A stretch of 64,000 nt of DNA from the NCBI GenBank assembly GCA_037179385.1, contig CM074180.1, forward strand, positions 25,711,455 to 25,775,454. Direction: 5' to 3'. Numbering within the stretch: position 1 is the stretch's first letter; each line of letters opens with the position of its first letter. Source of the stretch: Holothuria scabra. Its lineage: Eukaryota > Echinodermata > Holothuroidea > Aspidochirotida > Holothuriidae. Both the position numbers and the translations under genes were made by a program. Positions 35,165-46,884 of this stretch are shown here, one piece after another. The notes beneath the pieces were generated by a model. That model was not told where the DNA came from and made no database searches. It saw only the letters and a list, made by a program, of their open reading frames with translations.

Positions 35165-35333
35165 ACAGCAACAAAGGATGTATGGTCTAAGTAGTGTATG
35201 TTTAATGAAAATGCATTGTCACCCTGCTGCTTGCCAAATATTCATTTTTGAGAAAATCGGGGTGATTTGCAACCAAACTTGATGCTCACTTTTTCTTCCA
35301 AAGATTAATCAAGATGGATGGTATCTAACATAG
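35165..35333. other. Unassigned DNA
   Basis: No supported feature. Confidence 0.3.
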
Positions 35334-35335
35334 GG

Positions 35336-35510
35336 CTATTTCAATGTTCCCAAGGTTCACTGTTCCAAAGGTTCAACATTCTCAAATCTTGGGCACTTCT
35401 GGGAACATTGAACCCTCAGATATAATGAACCTTTTAATTGTTGCCAAATCATCAAGGTAATGCAAAAACAAGGGACATTCAAACCTTGGGAACGTCCCGT
35501 AAACCCAGAT
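35336..35510. repeat. Degenerate inverted array of AAGGTTCAATGTTCCC phrases
   Basis: Phrases TGTTCCCAAGGTTCA, GTTCCAAAGGTTCAACATT and ACCTTGGGAACGTCCC occur in both orientations over about 175 bases, so the segment can fold back imperfectly. It resembles in design, not in sequence, the palindromic array at 6873-7029. Confidence 0.55.
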
Positions 35511-35514
35511 CCTG

Positions 35515-36228
35515 GTAATACTGACTAGAGTGCTCCAATTTCAATAACTGTATTTTCCTTTAATCCCAAAATAACTGCACAGAATTTTGCACTATTTTAA
35601 GGGACTATATAAAAGTGATTGAGGTGGGAAAGAGTTTTAAAAGCCACAATTCTCCACCGAATATTAACCTTGGTGTTTATTTTTAAAATCTTGACTATAA
35701 GATTAGAATATGTCCATGCAATTATGTCCAACACCAACCTACAGTATTGCTGAAAGCTTGAAAAGAAGGACTGCGACAGAACCTCCCCCCCCCTTCAGAA
35801 AAATTGTGGCTGTCCTGCAAATGACTTGTAACTTTGGCTAATGAGTATCACTACCACATAAAAGGAAATACTGAAGTATCTGTCTGAGGGTAACCACGTA
35901 GTGCATACTCTATTAATGAACTAATTAGTTGATGGTGTATATATACTATTGGAGATGCCATAAACAGTAAACAACCTAGAATAGACTAGATTAAAGGACT
36001 TATTATTAATTGTCAGGGATTCTGGCCTTGAAGGGATTTCAATGCTATCAGCCTAAGTACCCTCAAAGTGGTATAAATTGTCAAATAGAAAGAAATGGTC
36101 TTAAGTTAATATGTAAACATTCCCTTCTTATATTATACACATGCCCTATCAGTAACACCTTTGACCTTCACTTAAATGCAACCACTCCTATATAAAGGCA
36201 ATTGTCCCACACTTTAAGCTTGGTTTAT
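35515..36228. other. Unassigned DNA
   Basis: No gene or recognised repeat; a C-run lies at 35784-35793. Confidence 0.3.
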
Positions 36229-36231
36229 ACC

Positions 36232-36505
36232 TTAAAGGCATGTCAAAATAGTCATCCTCATCCACAATTTTAATAGCACTCTTACAGAATTCCTTGATTG
36301 GCACAGCTCTTTGATTGACATCACATTCAAAAAAATGCAGAGTAGCTCATATAACACATCATGTCCTGAGAGTGTTCTGATTACACATTACTGTCTTTAT
36401 AAATATTCACCTGTATACATATCCTGAAGAAATAAACTGGGAATGTCTGGGTGAGAATGAATTTTACAGAGTTGTGGAATATGGGCTAAAAGAAAGCAGG
36501 TTGGT
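36232..36505 (-). mobile_element. MITE-1 copy, diverged, right end lost
   Basis: TTAA and AGGCATGTC at the left; the interior TTGATTGGCACAGCTCTTTGATTGACATCACATTC and CTGAGAGTGTTCTGATTACACATTA match the reverse-oriented copies. The right end fades after GGGCTAAAAGAAAGCAGGTTGG. Confidence 0.65.
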
Positions 36506-36509
36506 GCAT

Positions 36510-36860
36510 GCATGCACTAATTTGAAATACGAAGTACCTCCTCTCAACTTCATGCACAATTACACAGACAGTATCGACAGACAGGATGAAATGAACTGTA
36601 CTGAGACAGTGCTAAATGGAGTTGTTAGAGTAGGGTGGAGTTGGGGTTACGATAAGTTAATTACTTATATGAGAATTAATGACACACCAATATGAAAAGT
36701 GTACAGTTATGGACCTAATTAAATGTCAGTTCATATATAATTCAAACACAGAGTAAATAAATATGATAGGAGTCCTCTTCTTAGGTCCCCTTACTTAACA
36801 GGCAAGGAATTACATTGGCCTATTTTATAACATCAACTCACAATGGAAACAGCAAGAAGA
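36510..36860. other. Unassigned DNA
   Basis: No supported feature. Confidence 0.3.
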
Positions 36861-36865
36861 GATGC

Positions 36866-37478
36866 CACCCCTGATAAAGTGTACCCCAACTTTGTCAAAA
36901 AAAATTCAAAAATATATAATGTAAAACAGCATGACAAAAAAACAAAATTCTACCAGCCCAATTACTCTCATCTTCGTAGGACATTCTTGAGCCGAAATAT
37001 GAAATGTAAAATTTACTAACTTAGACCTAATTGGTCCATTGCGCAATAATTTGTGACTTTCTTGTTCAATGTAAAACTCACATTTCCTGCTTTGTTTCCC
37101 TTTAAAAAATTAAAAATGTTTTCATGACCTCGGACATTTCTGGCTGTTTGCTTGCATTAGCATGCATGTTGCATAGAAAGGGCTTAATTAATTTGACCAC
37201 CCCATAAGAGTAATAGTGCCATCACACTTTGGTACAAGGTGCAGTAACTTTCAGAAAAACAAAGAAATACAAAGATTACAATTTGAAAAGTACAAAATGA
37301 CATCACAAATTATTGCACAATGAACCATATTAATTTGAGTGAATAAACTTCAACATTTTATATCTCAGCCCAAGAATGTCCCATGAAGATGTGAATTGGA
37401 GTTGTTGGAATTCATTTTTCATGCTGTTTAATACATGCTTTTTAATTTTTTGCCTTGAGGTACACCACTCAAAGGGAG
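36866..37478. mobile_element. Foldback element with long inverted repeats
   Basis: Arms of about 200 bases are imperfect inverted copies. Examples are GTAAAACAGCATGA (36921) against TCATGCTGTTTAATAC (37419), TAGGACATTCTTGAGC against GCCCAAGAATGTCCCA, and CATTGCGCAATAATTTGTGA (37038) against TCACAAATTATTGCACAATG (37303). The symmetry centre is near 37178. It has no coding frame and the target duplication is not resolved. Confidence 0.75.
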
Positions 37479-37481
37479 TGC

Positions 37482-38002
37482 CTTTGAGGTACTAGTGACA
37501 CGGTGAAGCCTCATCATCCCCATCCTTTAAACAAACTCCACCACCAGCCACCATAAACAGAGATGCTTCTTCTTGTGTCCATCATGTGAACTGAATATAT
37601 ACAATATCATTTGAGATTAATTTTGCTCTCATGAAATCTACATATGAGAAAGGAATTGTATTGGATGACCTTTAAAGTCCTACCCTGCCCAAGGGATGTG
37701 ATGGGGAAATGTATTCCATCCATGACCTCGTTCATGCAACTGTATGCTGTCCTTGGGAAGGGCAAGGAATGATGATATATCAAATGCAATACTTCTCTTT
37801 AATGCAGCAAATTCAATCAGTATTTTTTCTATTACTGTCTCTCCAAGGGGTATTCTGTTATAGCATGACAACATCTGCATCACTCAATTAAAAATTCATG
37901 GAGGGAGGCTCCTTCTTATATTGAAATATTTACCGTCAAAGCTGGCATGTGAGAAGCAAACACATGGAGAGATATAACACAGCTAACTGACTTTTAAAAT
38001 CA
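37482..38002. other. Unassigned DNA
   Basis: No supported gene. Opposed frames at 37607-37891 on the two strands have no recognised motif. Confidence 0.3.
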
Positions 38003-38004
38003 AA

Positions 38005-38313
38005 TTAAAGGCCTCATTCTCTCACCCCCACACAGTTCCAATTCTCCTAACTTACCAACTTCAGCCCCTCCCACAACTGTGTAAACGTGTCCTCATCCAG
38101 CCAAAATCTAATTTCATTGCTTTCGGGTGGGTATACATGACCCCAAAGTGTAATCAAAACACTCTCAGTACAATGTAAGCTTTTTGATATGAGCTGCAGT
38201 ACTCTGCAGTTTTTGAACTTGCTGTCAATTAATAAAAGAGCTTTGCCAATTGAGAATTTGTGCAGACTGCTAAAAAATTGTAGTTTGGTGTGAAAATTGA
38301 TAGTGTCCTTCAA
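38005..38313 (+). mobile_element. MITE-1 copy, forward
   Basis: TTAA then AGGCCTCATTCTCTCACCCC at the left. The right end is TAGTTTGGTGTGAAAATTGA followed by GTGTCCT and TCAA, so the right terminal repeat is mutated. Confidence 0.75.
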
Positions 38314-38317
38314 ATGA

Positions 38318-39650
38318 CTTGGTTGTTCCCTTTCAGTCAGTGAATAATGCAGGGAAGCCTTTGACTACTTGAGAGAAGACAAGCAATCCAGAAATGACAA
38401 ATTGGCCATGCCATGGTCCATTGCAATGCCAAGGGGGTTATCCCATGCCAGGGAAGGCACAAATCCTAGATAATCTGTGACACATACATACCAGTGGGAG
38501 GTCTATCAAAGGCTTTCTAAATATTGCTTATACAGCATCTGCAGCTTGTCAAGAACTGGGCATTACGTAAAGTACTTACTCCTCGGGCTATTTCTAGTGA
38601 ATTACGTCATAAAAGTAAGGTTTCCCAATTAATAGAGATGATTATCGTTGTAATAAATAACTTTAGAACCATTATGCTACATCCAAAAAAAACAAAAAAA
38701 AAAACGACTATTTTTGTATCTTGTGCATAAGCTTCCCCTTCATAGGTTTGATCAGCGTTATCAAGAAATGACACCAATTTAAGTTTACTCATTCAAGGGT
38801 GGTCTTGCTAGATTTAAACAATGACACCTTGCACAAGTATTTTCTCTTCAAGTTCAGGACTTCAAGCTATTTTGAATTCATTATTCATTTCTGACCATAA
38901 TCTGGCCAGATATTTCATTTGTCCATTCAACACAAATTTTACTGTGGGTCATACATCATGTCCTCTCCCACTTTTAATGATTTAAATAACTGCCTTGGCA
39001 AAATTTGTTGTTGTGACAACAGATAAGACAGTACTATAGAAAGCACCTCAGAGAATTGCTGGGTAAAATAAGCCAAAGAATTCACCTTTTTTCCTTTTAC
39101 TTCATCTTAAAAGGTATGATAAGTTATAAATTCTGACAGAAAAGTAGGATTTGCTCCTGAAGTTCAGTAACCGGCAACAAAGTCCCTTAAGGCACAGTTA
39201 ACCAAATGAGAGCCATTTACAAAACAAATTCTGCTATGAATCTGAACAATGAGGGAGGGACTGAAGTGACCTAAAGGAAATATAGATCTTCATCATCAAG
39301 TAGGATCAAAATAGGTTTAACTGATGGATCGAATGTAAAAATTCTAGAGGAGACCTTAGAAAATCTTTAAGGAGTAATGACCTAGTCTGGTCTGAGGAGT
39401 GCATGACCTCTGAACATCAGTATTGGTGTAGAGTAAGTTGGTTTGTGACAGGTAGCAGGGAGTTGCTAGCTACACCTCCCTGCATGTATTTGTTAAAGGC
39501 AATTTAAAAGGGTAGGCCTGCAGCACAAAAAACATACACAAAATGTACAACGGAAGCTTTTCCTGTGGATAATTGCCAGTGGAGGAGGGCAAAGACACAT
39601 CACTTTGTTTGAACATGGCAGTACTCGTACTTCCACGTTTGATTCTCTAG
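38318..39650. other. Unassigned DNA
   Basis: No gene or recognised repeat; an A-rich run at 38685-38704. Confidence 0.3.
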
Positions 39651-39654
39651 TTGC

Positions 39655-40243
39655 TTAAAGGTAGTGTGACATGAAAATGACAAAACTGGGTATTGGATGT
39701 AAAAAGCATTAAAAACCATGAAAATAGCCACAATTTCCATCAAAATCCATCAAAAATTGACCATTTTACATGACAATTTCTGATTTTCATTTAATCATTA
39801 ATAAATATGAGCTCAATATGCAAATCTTGTGATGTCATGGGAGGGACATACCATATAAGTCTAATGTTATCCTTTGTTTTTACAATCTTCATTTCAAGGA
39901 CAGTTGTAACATTTGTTTCCCCTGAGGGTTTTATTTTGGAAGTTTAATTTGTGTCCTTGAAAATCATCAGTATCAATTACCAAACCACAAACTATCTGAT
40001 GAGTAATTAAGAGATAATTTACATAGGGTTAACAAAAGAAATATAAACACTATGCAACATTCCACATCATTATTTTTGCATAAGCAACAAGTTTATTCAG
40101 AAACACTCAAACTTTGAAGACGTATTTCTTCTGAAACATTTAAGATATTTCAATAATTCCAACAGAATTTTCCTTAGGACAGTTCACTCCATAACTGCCA
40201 AGTAAAGTCAGGTCAATTTGCTGAAGTGTCACACTACCTTTAA
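39655..40243 (+). mobile_element. MITE-3, full length, TTAA-bounded
   Basis: The 581-base interior is bounded by TTAA at both ends. Its terminal inverted repeat is AGGTAGTGTGACA at the left against TGTCACACTACCT at the right. The first about 120 bases recur at 63870-64000 (AAGCATTAAAAACCA and ATAGCC.CAATTT). There is no open frame of note. The terminal AGG matches MITE-1 and MITE-2, though the interior is unrelated. Confidence 0.85.
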
Positions 40244-40247
40244 CTAA

Positions 40248-41380
40248 GGTATTTTCCAAGTGGGCAAAGGTAGTAAAATCTGCTTCAAATACTACACCTG
40301 TTGGCTTTTAGTGTATAAAATCCACACTTTCAGCAAAGGGAGGGCAACCCCATCTCTAAGACTATGTCCCTCTCCCCACAACCGGCCCCACCCCCATATT
40401 CATCTTCAACACATGTCTTACTTTCAGCTAACAAAAATATGGTAATCCTATTCTTCAGTAGTACAAGCCTGCAAAGCATGGGTGGGGTGAAATTTTCTTG
40501 CATTTAATATGTGGTTGATGGGAAAGGAGGTAGGTATAATTTGTGAGGGCAGGGGTAGTAAAGAATGGTTTTCAAGAATCCAGACTTTCCAGACAAAAGT
40601 AAATTCAGAAAGAAAAACAAAGCTGAAGAGGCATTCCCTAAAATGAACTGTCCAATGTGGAGGGATACACCATAGATCTGAAAATTAATACTTTGAGGTG
40701 ATACATGATGGGTGCATGTCAGTCTCTTTTACCCAATGAAATATTAAAAACTTAAGAACCAGGAAAGTGCCTTGGCTGAGGTTGAGTAAAACATTATGGT
40801 ATGTGATGAAATTCATATCACTGAAGACCCATAAATCAAACAGACATCTCAAGTGTACATAATAAAAACTGACAAACCCAGCATTAAAGCTGGAACCACA
40901 GAGAGCAAAGAAGCCATCACCTCTGTCCATTCTGTTTACGTCATGCACTAAAACATATAACCAACTGTGGTGGCATTCCTTTGTTTATTATTGCATAACT
41001 CAGAGAATGGAAAAGTGAAAGTGTGTTTCCCTTTTGGCACAGCTCCTAAAATGTGGCTGTTTATTGGTACCAGGCACAACCTTCAAAGATACCCAAGGGA
41101 GTTCCAGGCAATAAAATCACCTATGAAGCCATAAAAAAAAGGATCAGGGCACCATGGGTCTTCTAAAAGCAGTGTAAAAATGCATCGTGTTGTCAAAAGA
41201 TAAAGATATTTCCTCACTGTAGTAATTTTTAGAATTCAATGTGAAAGATTTTGCTATGGAAACTCGAAAGATATACTTTATCAATTTCAGACATCAACAT
41301 GGGAGACAACTGTACAGTGAGAGCCTGGGCCTGGCTGCTTCATGACCACAAAATATTACAGGGCAAGGGCATGCATTCCC
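40248..41380. other. Unassigned DNA
   Basis: No confident gene. At 41281-41360 a short open stretch (INMGDNCTVRAWAWLLHDH) follows an acceptor-like TATCAATTTCAG and could be an exon fragment, but no donor or family match is visible. Confidence 0.25.
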
Positions 41381-41384
41381 CCAA

Positions 41385-41605
41385 AACTTATTTGGGGGCA
41401 ACAGTTAAATTTCACCATTTTCTTATTTCCTAGAACCTTATATAATATTTTAATACTGCATATGATAAACTAAGCAGCTTTAAAGGTAAATTTCAGATTT
41501 GAAGAGAAAAAATATGTTCACATGACTGTGAAGAACCAATCAAGAAACAGGACAGTCTACTACACTATTTCAAGTTGGGGTGACTGCATTTCCCCTTCCA
41601 TCAAG
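41385..41605 (+). mobile_element. MITE-2 copy, left end eroded
   Basis: It contains GTTCACATGACTGTGAAGAACCAATCAAGAAACAGGACAG and CAAGTTGGGGTGACTGCATTTCCCCTTCC, in family order after the ACTTATTTGGGGGCAACAG segment. Confidence 0.7.
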
Positions 41606-41609
41606 CTTT

Positions 41610-42920
41610 GTCGTAAAAGATTAATGCAGTCATCAAGTATAAAATGCACCCTCTGACCTTCAGTAGAGCCATATCTTTCATCTTCTCACAACCGACTTGT
41701 GTCAAATTTCTTAGAATGATGTGTCCAAGCAATGGTATAATCATAATTCTGTCATATTTTACAAGAATCGTGCCTCAAAGTCTACGTGATGTTGAATCAC
41801 TTGCGTGACAAAGAGGTGTATCAATTTTGAACCAATGCACATGATGCTTGACACTCGTAACGAACATTGACGGATCTCTCCCTGGGATCATTGTATTTTG
41901 CGATTGATAAGTATAGAAGCAAGGGGATGATATCAGGCTAGCCGGGTGTATAGAGACGACCCCTCTAATAACCTTATGGATTGGTTGTGGGTTGACATGC
42001 TCAGAAACGTTGAGCTATTGGTATGCTGACTGTACATCAGAATTTGCAATGAACTGAAAAGTGATCCCCTTCACCAAGGGGGCGTGGCCATGAAAGAACA
42101 CCTCATGTTAATATGTTCTAATTTTTTAACACCATAAACATTTTTTAATATATAAATTACTGCAATCACCTCAAACTATTAGTATTATTCTGAAAAAATT
42201 CCTATACTGATTGCAAATGCTAACTACTTCATCCATGTTCAACAATTTCAGCATTGCACGCAACCTGTAATATTCTGAGGATTAATTCTGTATGGAGAAA
42301 AGGTGAAGTGACAGAAATAAAGTCATATGAAAAAACAGATACAGATGAAAAGTCAGATACAGTATGACTTTCAAATTTAAAAAATAGCTGTATCATATCA
42401 TGCAGCTAGCATATTACAAATTACCCACAGAAAAACAATGCCAGTCATGGTGACCAGGCTAAGTTTTTCATCTGATTAACTGTAATGTCAAATATTGGGT
42501 CAGGGCAATTAAGGTACCGATTTTGATGGATATCGTGACTGAATGCATACATATCACAAGGAACTGTTATTAAAACTAATAACAGCAGAAAATTATGTTG
42601 ATATGAGGGATGAGCGGGAGGGAATGAGGGAAGCAGTCTGAAGATGGCAAAACAAAAGCTACGGTTGGCCACTTGTGAGGGAAACCATTTTTTCTCAGTA
42701 TCTGGGGAGACATTACCTCATTTTGCAAAGGATAAGTATGTAAAAATTTTAATTCAATGAGCAATTTCTCAAATATTGGGAGAGGGGAACATGTCCCTCT
42801 ACCCTCTCTCAGCGGTCACATGTACCAAGGCTACTTGAGCCAAAATTTTCATGACTGCATTACAAAGCATCAGCATTATATACCTGACAGTAAAATTTAT
42901 TGTATGGGTGCCAATGAACT
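41610..42920. other. Unassigned DNA
   Basis: No gene or recognised repeat. Minus-strand frames at 42445-42764 overlap each other and carry no motif. Confidence 0.3.
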
Positions 42921-42924
42921 AGAC

Positions 42925-43141
42925 CAGGTGCATAGCCAGGATTGTGTCACTGGGGGGGGGAGGGGGAGGGGGTTGGTGTGATGGGGGATTATGTGGCACG
43001 AAACAAGGGAAAAGTCTGGAAAAAAGAGAGAACAAAATGCTATACTATGCATTTTTGCATTGCAAGGTTGGGTCATGGGGGTATGGGGGTTCTTACCCCT
43101 CCCCCAACCCTCCCCAACCCCCTCCTGTGGCTATGCCACTG
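42925..43141. mobile_element. MITE with CAGTGGCATAGCC-type ends (MITE-6)
   Basis: The left end CAGGTGCATAGCCAGGATT and right end GTGGCTATGCCACTG are inverted repeats. The interior is G/C-polarised. The phrase TTTGCATTGCAAGGTTGGGT recurs in reverse at 48748-48767. Such ends are common among hAT-like non-autonomous elements (general knowledge), but the target duplication is not clear here. The several overlapping frames of 66-96 codons are by-products. Confidence 0.7.
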
Positions 43142-43144
43142 AAC

Positions 43145-44090
43145 TACAAAACACATATTCTTTGAGCCCTTGTTCAACAATATTGTACATTTCAACAAGA
43201 TCATGTGAGAATGAGGTAGAAGATACAACTCGAATAAAACATATCATGATGGAAAGAATGGGGATATCATGTGGTTTCTAACATAGGGTAATCAAGTGAA
43301 CTATTATCTACATTTCAATGTCTTTTAGACACTTCCACATAATCAATATCTCTATCACATTAGCAACATGTGGTAAACAAATGATTACAGTAAGCTGCCA
43401 TGAACAGGCAAAGGAAACATGAACAAAACAGATGGAAAAATATCATAGGCAATCATCCAAGAATGTATTGAACCCCTGATTAGATAATGTGGTGTAACTT
43501 TAACAATACCACGACTAAGGTAGAGTCACATGTTCTATCATGGGGTGCTTTCAATCATGACAAAATGATAGCTACATCATTTCTAGCCCACCTGTTGCAA
43601 AAATATTCATAACAACCGTCTTCCACCCAGAGGTATAGAATTGTGAATGTTGAGGAATTTCATTGACCCACCTTGTCCTGAAATTCTATACTCTTACTCT
43701 AAACTGATCCATGAATATCCCCCAAGATCCCTTAGGCAGAATATATTATGGATATCCTCCTGACATTGGCAATCATCAGAGCTTTTAATGCTCTCACCTA
43801 ATAGGCTTTCAACCAACTATACTGGTCTATAACCCCACACATAACAGGATAAGTGCATAAATTGATCTCTTCCAATTGCTGCTATCATGCATTGTAGAGG
43901 TTGTAGAACAGTTGCATCATTTGAATTTTTCACATTTTGTTTGGGCAAATCTTGAGCAACAAACACCTGAATTCGTTTCTGTAAGAATCTTGTTTCTTAA
44001 AAGGGAGGTTATGATAATGCTTTTCATTTAAATCATTCCACTGTCACCATTTTGTGTCTATACATAAATAATTATACATATTCCCCAAAC
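43145..44090. other. Unassigned DNA
   Basis: No supported feature. Confidence 0.3.
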
Positions 44091-44092
44091 AC

Positions 44093-44197
44093 TAGGTAGG
44101 GGTTTCCATGGTGTTATTAGGTTTTTGCCAGACGGTTATTGTGGGCAATAACGATATACATAGGTCAATAGGAGGTAGGGAGGAGCGAAATAGACTA
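44093..44197 (+). repeat. Conserved 105 bp repeat (R105), copy 2
   Basis: It matches 28070-28175 in the same orientation. Here the internal stem is GTTATTG/CAATAAC with a four-base loop, one pair longer than in copy 1. Similarity starts and stops abruptly at TAGGTAGG and AATAGACT. Confidence 0.8.
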
Positions 44198-44199
44198 AA

Positions 44200-44500
44200 A
44201 ATTTCTGTAAAACAATTAAAGGTATACATCTTCATTTAGGCAATGTGTTTAAATTAGGCAATTGTTTATCCACTGGACTAAAATAAAATTTAACATTCTT
44301 TAAGGGACCGTCTGCGGCACTTTCACATGAAATCTGCATGTTAGTCCAAAAGCAGAGAATGTTTAGCATTTACAGTAATAATAAACATTGACTTGCTCCA
44401 AAATAGAAAATGTTGTCAGGCTGAACAGATGCATCACCCCTTATGTATGTACAACCTGGGGCAAAAGCAGTCAACCAAAAGGCTTATTTTCAAACATTCA
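44200..44500. other. Unassigned DNA
   Basis: No supported feature. Confidence 0.3.
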
Positions 44501-44504
44501 TTCT

Positions 44505-44618
44505 TTGAACTTGCTGTCATTTTTTCAACTTGCTGTCAATCAAAGAGCTGTGCCAATTGAGAATTTCTGTGGACTACAAAAACTTGAAATTGTAGTTTGG
44601 GGTGAGAGTTTCCTTTTA
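44505..44618 (+). mobile_element. MITE-1 right-end fragment
   Basis: CAACTTGCTGTCAATCAAAGAGCTGTGCCAATTGAGAATTTCTG followed by TAGTTTGGGGTGAGAG and a degenerate TTTAA is the right third of a forward MITE-1. CTTGCTGTCA is duplicated at its start. Confidence 0.7.
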
Positions 44619-44639
44619 AGTAACTCTCCTAGATTTCTT

Positions 44640-44733
44640 TCTCGCAAGATTCTCAAGAACCAATCCATACTACAGGGTGACTAATACACTAGTCCAACTT
44701 AACCGGGGTGACTGCACTTCCTTTTAACTAATA
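44640..44733 (+). mobile_element. MITE-2 right-end fragment
   Basis: GATTCTCAAGAACCAATCCATAC through CCGGGGTGACTGCACTTCCTTTTAA matches the right third of MITE-2. It lies about 20 bases from the MITE-1 fragment before it. Confidence 0.65.
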
Positions 44734-44737
44734 TCAA

Positions 44738-45212
44738 TATGCTTATGATACCATTGTAAAGAATTAAAGGAGACAGAAGCATTGAAGCAGGATTGAAGAA
44801 TGGGTTGAATAACTTCTGCCTTGGTGCTAAAAGGTGATTACAATTCCTTTTCATAATGCCTTGATTTATAAGTTACCATTACAATCCCCCTGCTGGGACA
44901 TAACCCTACTATATGTGAACTTACAGATCCATGCTTGAAATATCTTAGGGGAAATTCCCAGTTGTGTTGAAACCTGTTCTGACATTATGAACTTTGTCTG
45001 ACCCCTGGCTCTGTTCCTTGGTAGGTGAATGTCTCTAATCGGGGAGTAAAACCATAGAGTAACAGGCAAAATCACCTGAATCATATGGTTCCCTTGTGGG
45101 GTCATCACCTTTGGCAAGTGACTGAACTCAAGAAGAGACATGTCAAACAGATGTTTAAAATTGTAGAAAATTTGTAATTTTTGAGAAAGGCATTATCAAC
45201 TAAATACAATTG
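44738..45212. other. Unassigned DNA
   Basis: No gene supported; the 91-codon minus frame at 44866-45141 has no known motif. Confidence 0.3.
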
Positions 45213-45214
45213 TA

Positions 45215-45522
45215 TTAAAGGCAGTCATTCGTCACCCTAAACTACAGTTTCAGTATACATATATCAAAACTCTCAATTGGTACAGCAGCTCTTTGATTGG
45301 CATCACATTCAAACAATGCATCATAGCTAAATTACACAGCACAGGCACTGAGAGTGTCTTGATTACACATTATGGACTTGTATGGCCACTGGGACAAGCC
45401 ATGATGCAATAAGCAAGGATTGTGTCAGGATAAAGATGAGTTTTAGATAAATGTGGGAGGGGCTAGAAGTAAGTAGGCTGGGAGAATTGGAACTGTTTGG
45501 GATGATGAAAATATGCCTTTAA
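45215..45522 (-). mobile_element. MITE-1 copy, full length, young subfamily
   Basis: Perfect TTAA on both sides and a 300-base interior from AGGCAGTCATTCGTCACCC to GATGATGAAAATATGCCT. It differs from 9292-9596 and 11855-12144 at only scattered positions. Confidence 0.88.
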
Positions 45523-45524
45523 AG

Positions 45525-46208
45525 GTGGGTAGATGAAGAACCTGAGGTCCTCCTTTACATCGCATCCCTTTACATATAAACCCCACCCACCCAATGAGAA
45601 TAAAACAATGAAACTTTATTAATTCACACACAGTATTGATGTTTTGCATGTACAGGTCATATTTATTATGGGTGGCATGTGGCAGGCTGTGAGCAATAAC
45701 AGATAGAGCAAGAGGGAAGGGAAAAGTGGGAAGGGTGGAGGGAAGGTTCATAGAGATTTCTCAATTTGGAGGACCTGATTGACATGATGATGGTCCTCTC
45801 TGTAAGTTAACACTATTATGGGGTAATACCTTCTTAGCTCTAAAGCGAGCAACATCTGGCTCATGATGATGAATGAGTTTTTTTATGTGGACTATGGACT
45901 ATGGCTTGGTAACAGAGACAGATGCCTGCAGGCACAGTAACTGTTGGGTCCTTCTCCTTATTGGTCACCATTCATGCTTAAAAAATGTTGCAAAATTTGT
46001 CAACTATTGTATCATTTTGCATCTCAACCCTTTTCCAGGAGTAAACATTGATTCAAAAGAGAAAAGGACAGAAGAGGATATACACTCCCACAGGACAGAA
46101 ACCAATCAAAACTTGTGCATGACCCTCTTTTGAAACGTCCTAATTATTTGCCCCTGAGGCATGCAATGATTGTAGCAGTAAATGACTAAAGATTAGAGGA
46201 ACTAAACT
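45525..46208. other. Unassigned DNA
   Basis: No supported gene; frames at 45443-45751 and 45873-46133 show no family features. Confidence 0.3.
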
Positions 46209-46211
46209 ACA

Positions 46212-46510
46212 TGGAAGGCCTGATCCTCTCATCCCAAACTATTTTTTGAAGTAAAGTCCATAGAAAATCTCAATTGGCACAGCCCTTTGATTGACAGCAA
46301 GTTCAAAAGATCCAGAGCACCAAAGCTCATACAACATAGCATGTACTGTGCTAATTAAGAGTACTTTGGATTCTTGTATAGTCACCAATGATGAAGCGAA
46401 AAATGCAATTGTGTCTGGATAAGGATGAATCTTTGGCCATTGTGGGAGGGGCCTTAATAAGTGAGTTAGAAGAATTGGGACTGATTGGGGTGAAAGGATT
46501 AGACCTGAAA
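46212..46510 (-). mobile_element. MITE-1 copy, reverse, TTAA mutated
   Basis: From AGGCCTGATCCTCTCATCCC to GATTGGGGTGAAAGGATTAGACCT, with the inner TCAATTGGCACAGCCCTTTGATTGACAG segment. The flanking tetranucleotides are no longer TTAA. Confidence 0.75.
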
Positions 46511-46710
46511 GCCATGCATACAGCTACCACACAAAATTTTTAGGCTAGCAGGATGATCAACTTGAGTGTTCCCATCAAAACATGTCCATGCCACAATTGT
46601 AATATTTCTATAATGGCAGCAGGTATGGACAAGTTCCCTGCAGAGAAAAACTGAATAAAGTTTACCAATTGTCATAGAATTGCCATACCACATCACTGAA
46701 TATTACCTGT

Positions 46711-46880
46711 TTAAAAGGAAGTTATTTATCTGCCATGACAGTTCCAATTCTCCCTTCCTTCTTACTTCTAGCTCCTCCCCCAATACCTAAAACTCATCCT
46801 TATCCAGGCACAATCTTAGTTTTTTGCCTCAGGGTATATACTCTGGGGAACACACAAGGCTTGATTATCCCAATTTAACT
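46711..46880 (+). mobile_element. MITE-1 left-half fragment
   Basis: GACAGTTCCAATTCTCCCTTCC and GCTCCTCCCCCAATACC with CATCCTTATCCAGGCACAATCTTAG match the left half of forward MITE-1. The right half is absent. Confidence 0.6.
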
Positions 46881-46884
46881 GCAT

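Noticed and set aside
42942..43281. Overlapping Gly/Pro-rich frames
   Set aside because: They arise from the G/C-polarised interior of MITE-6, with three frames open at once.
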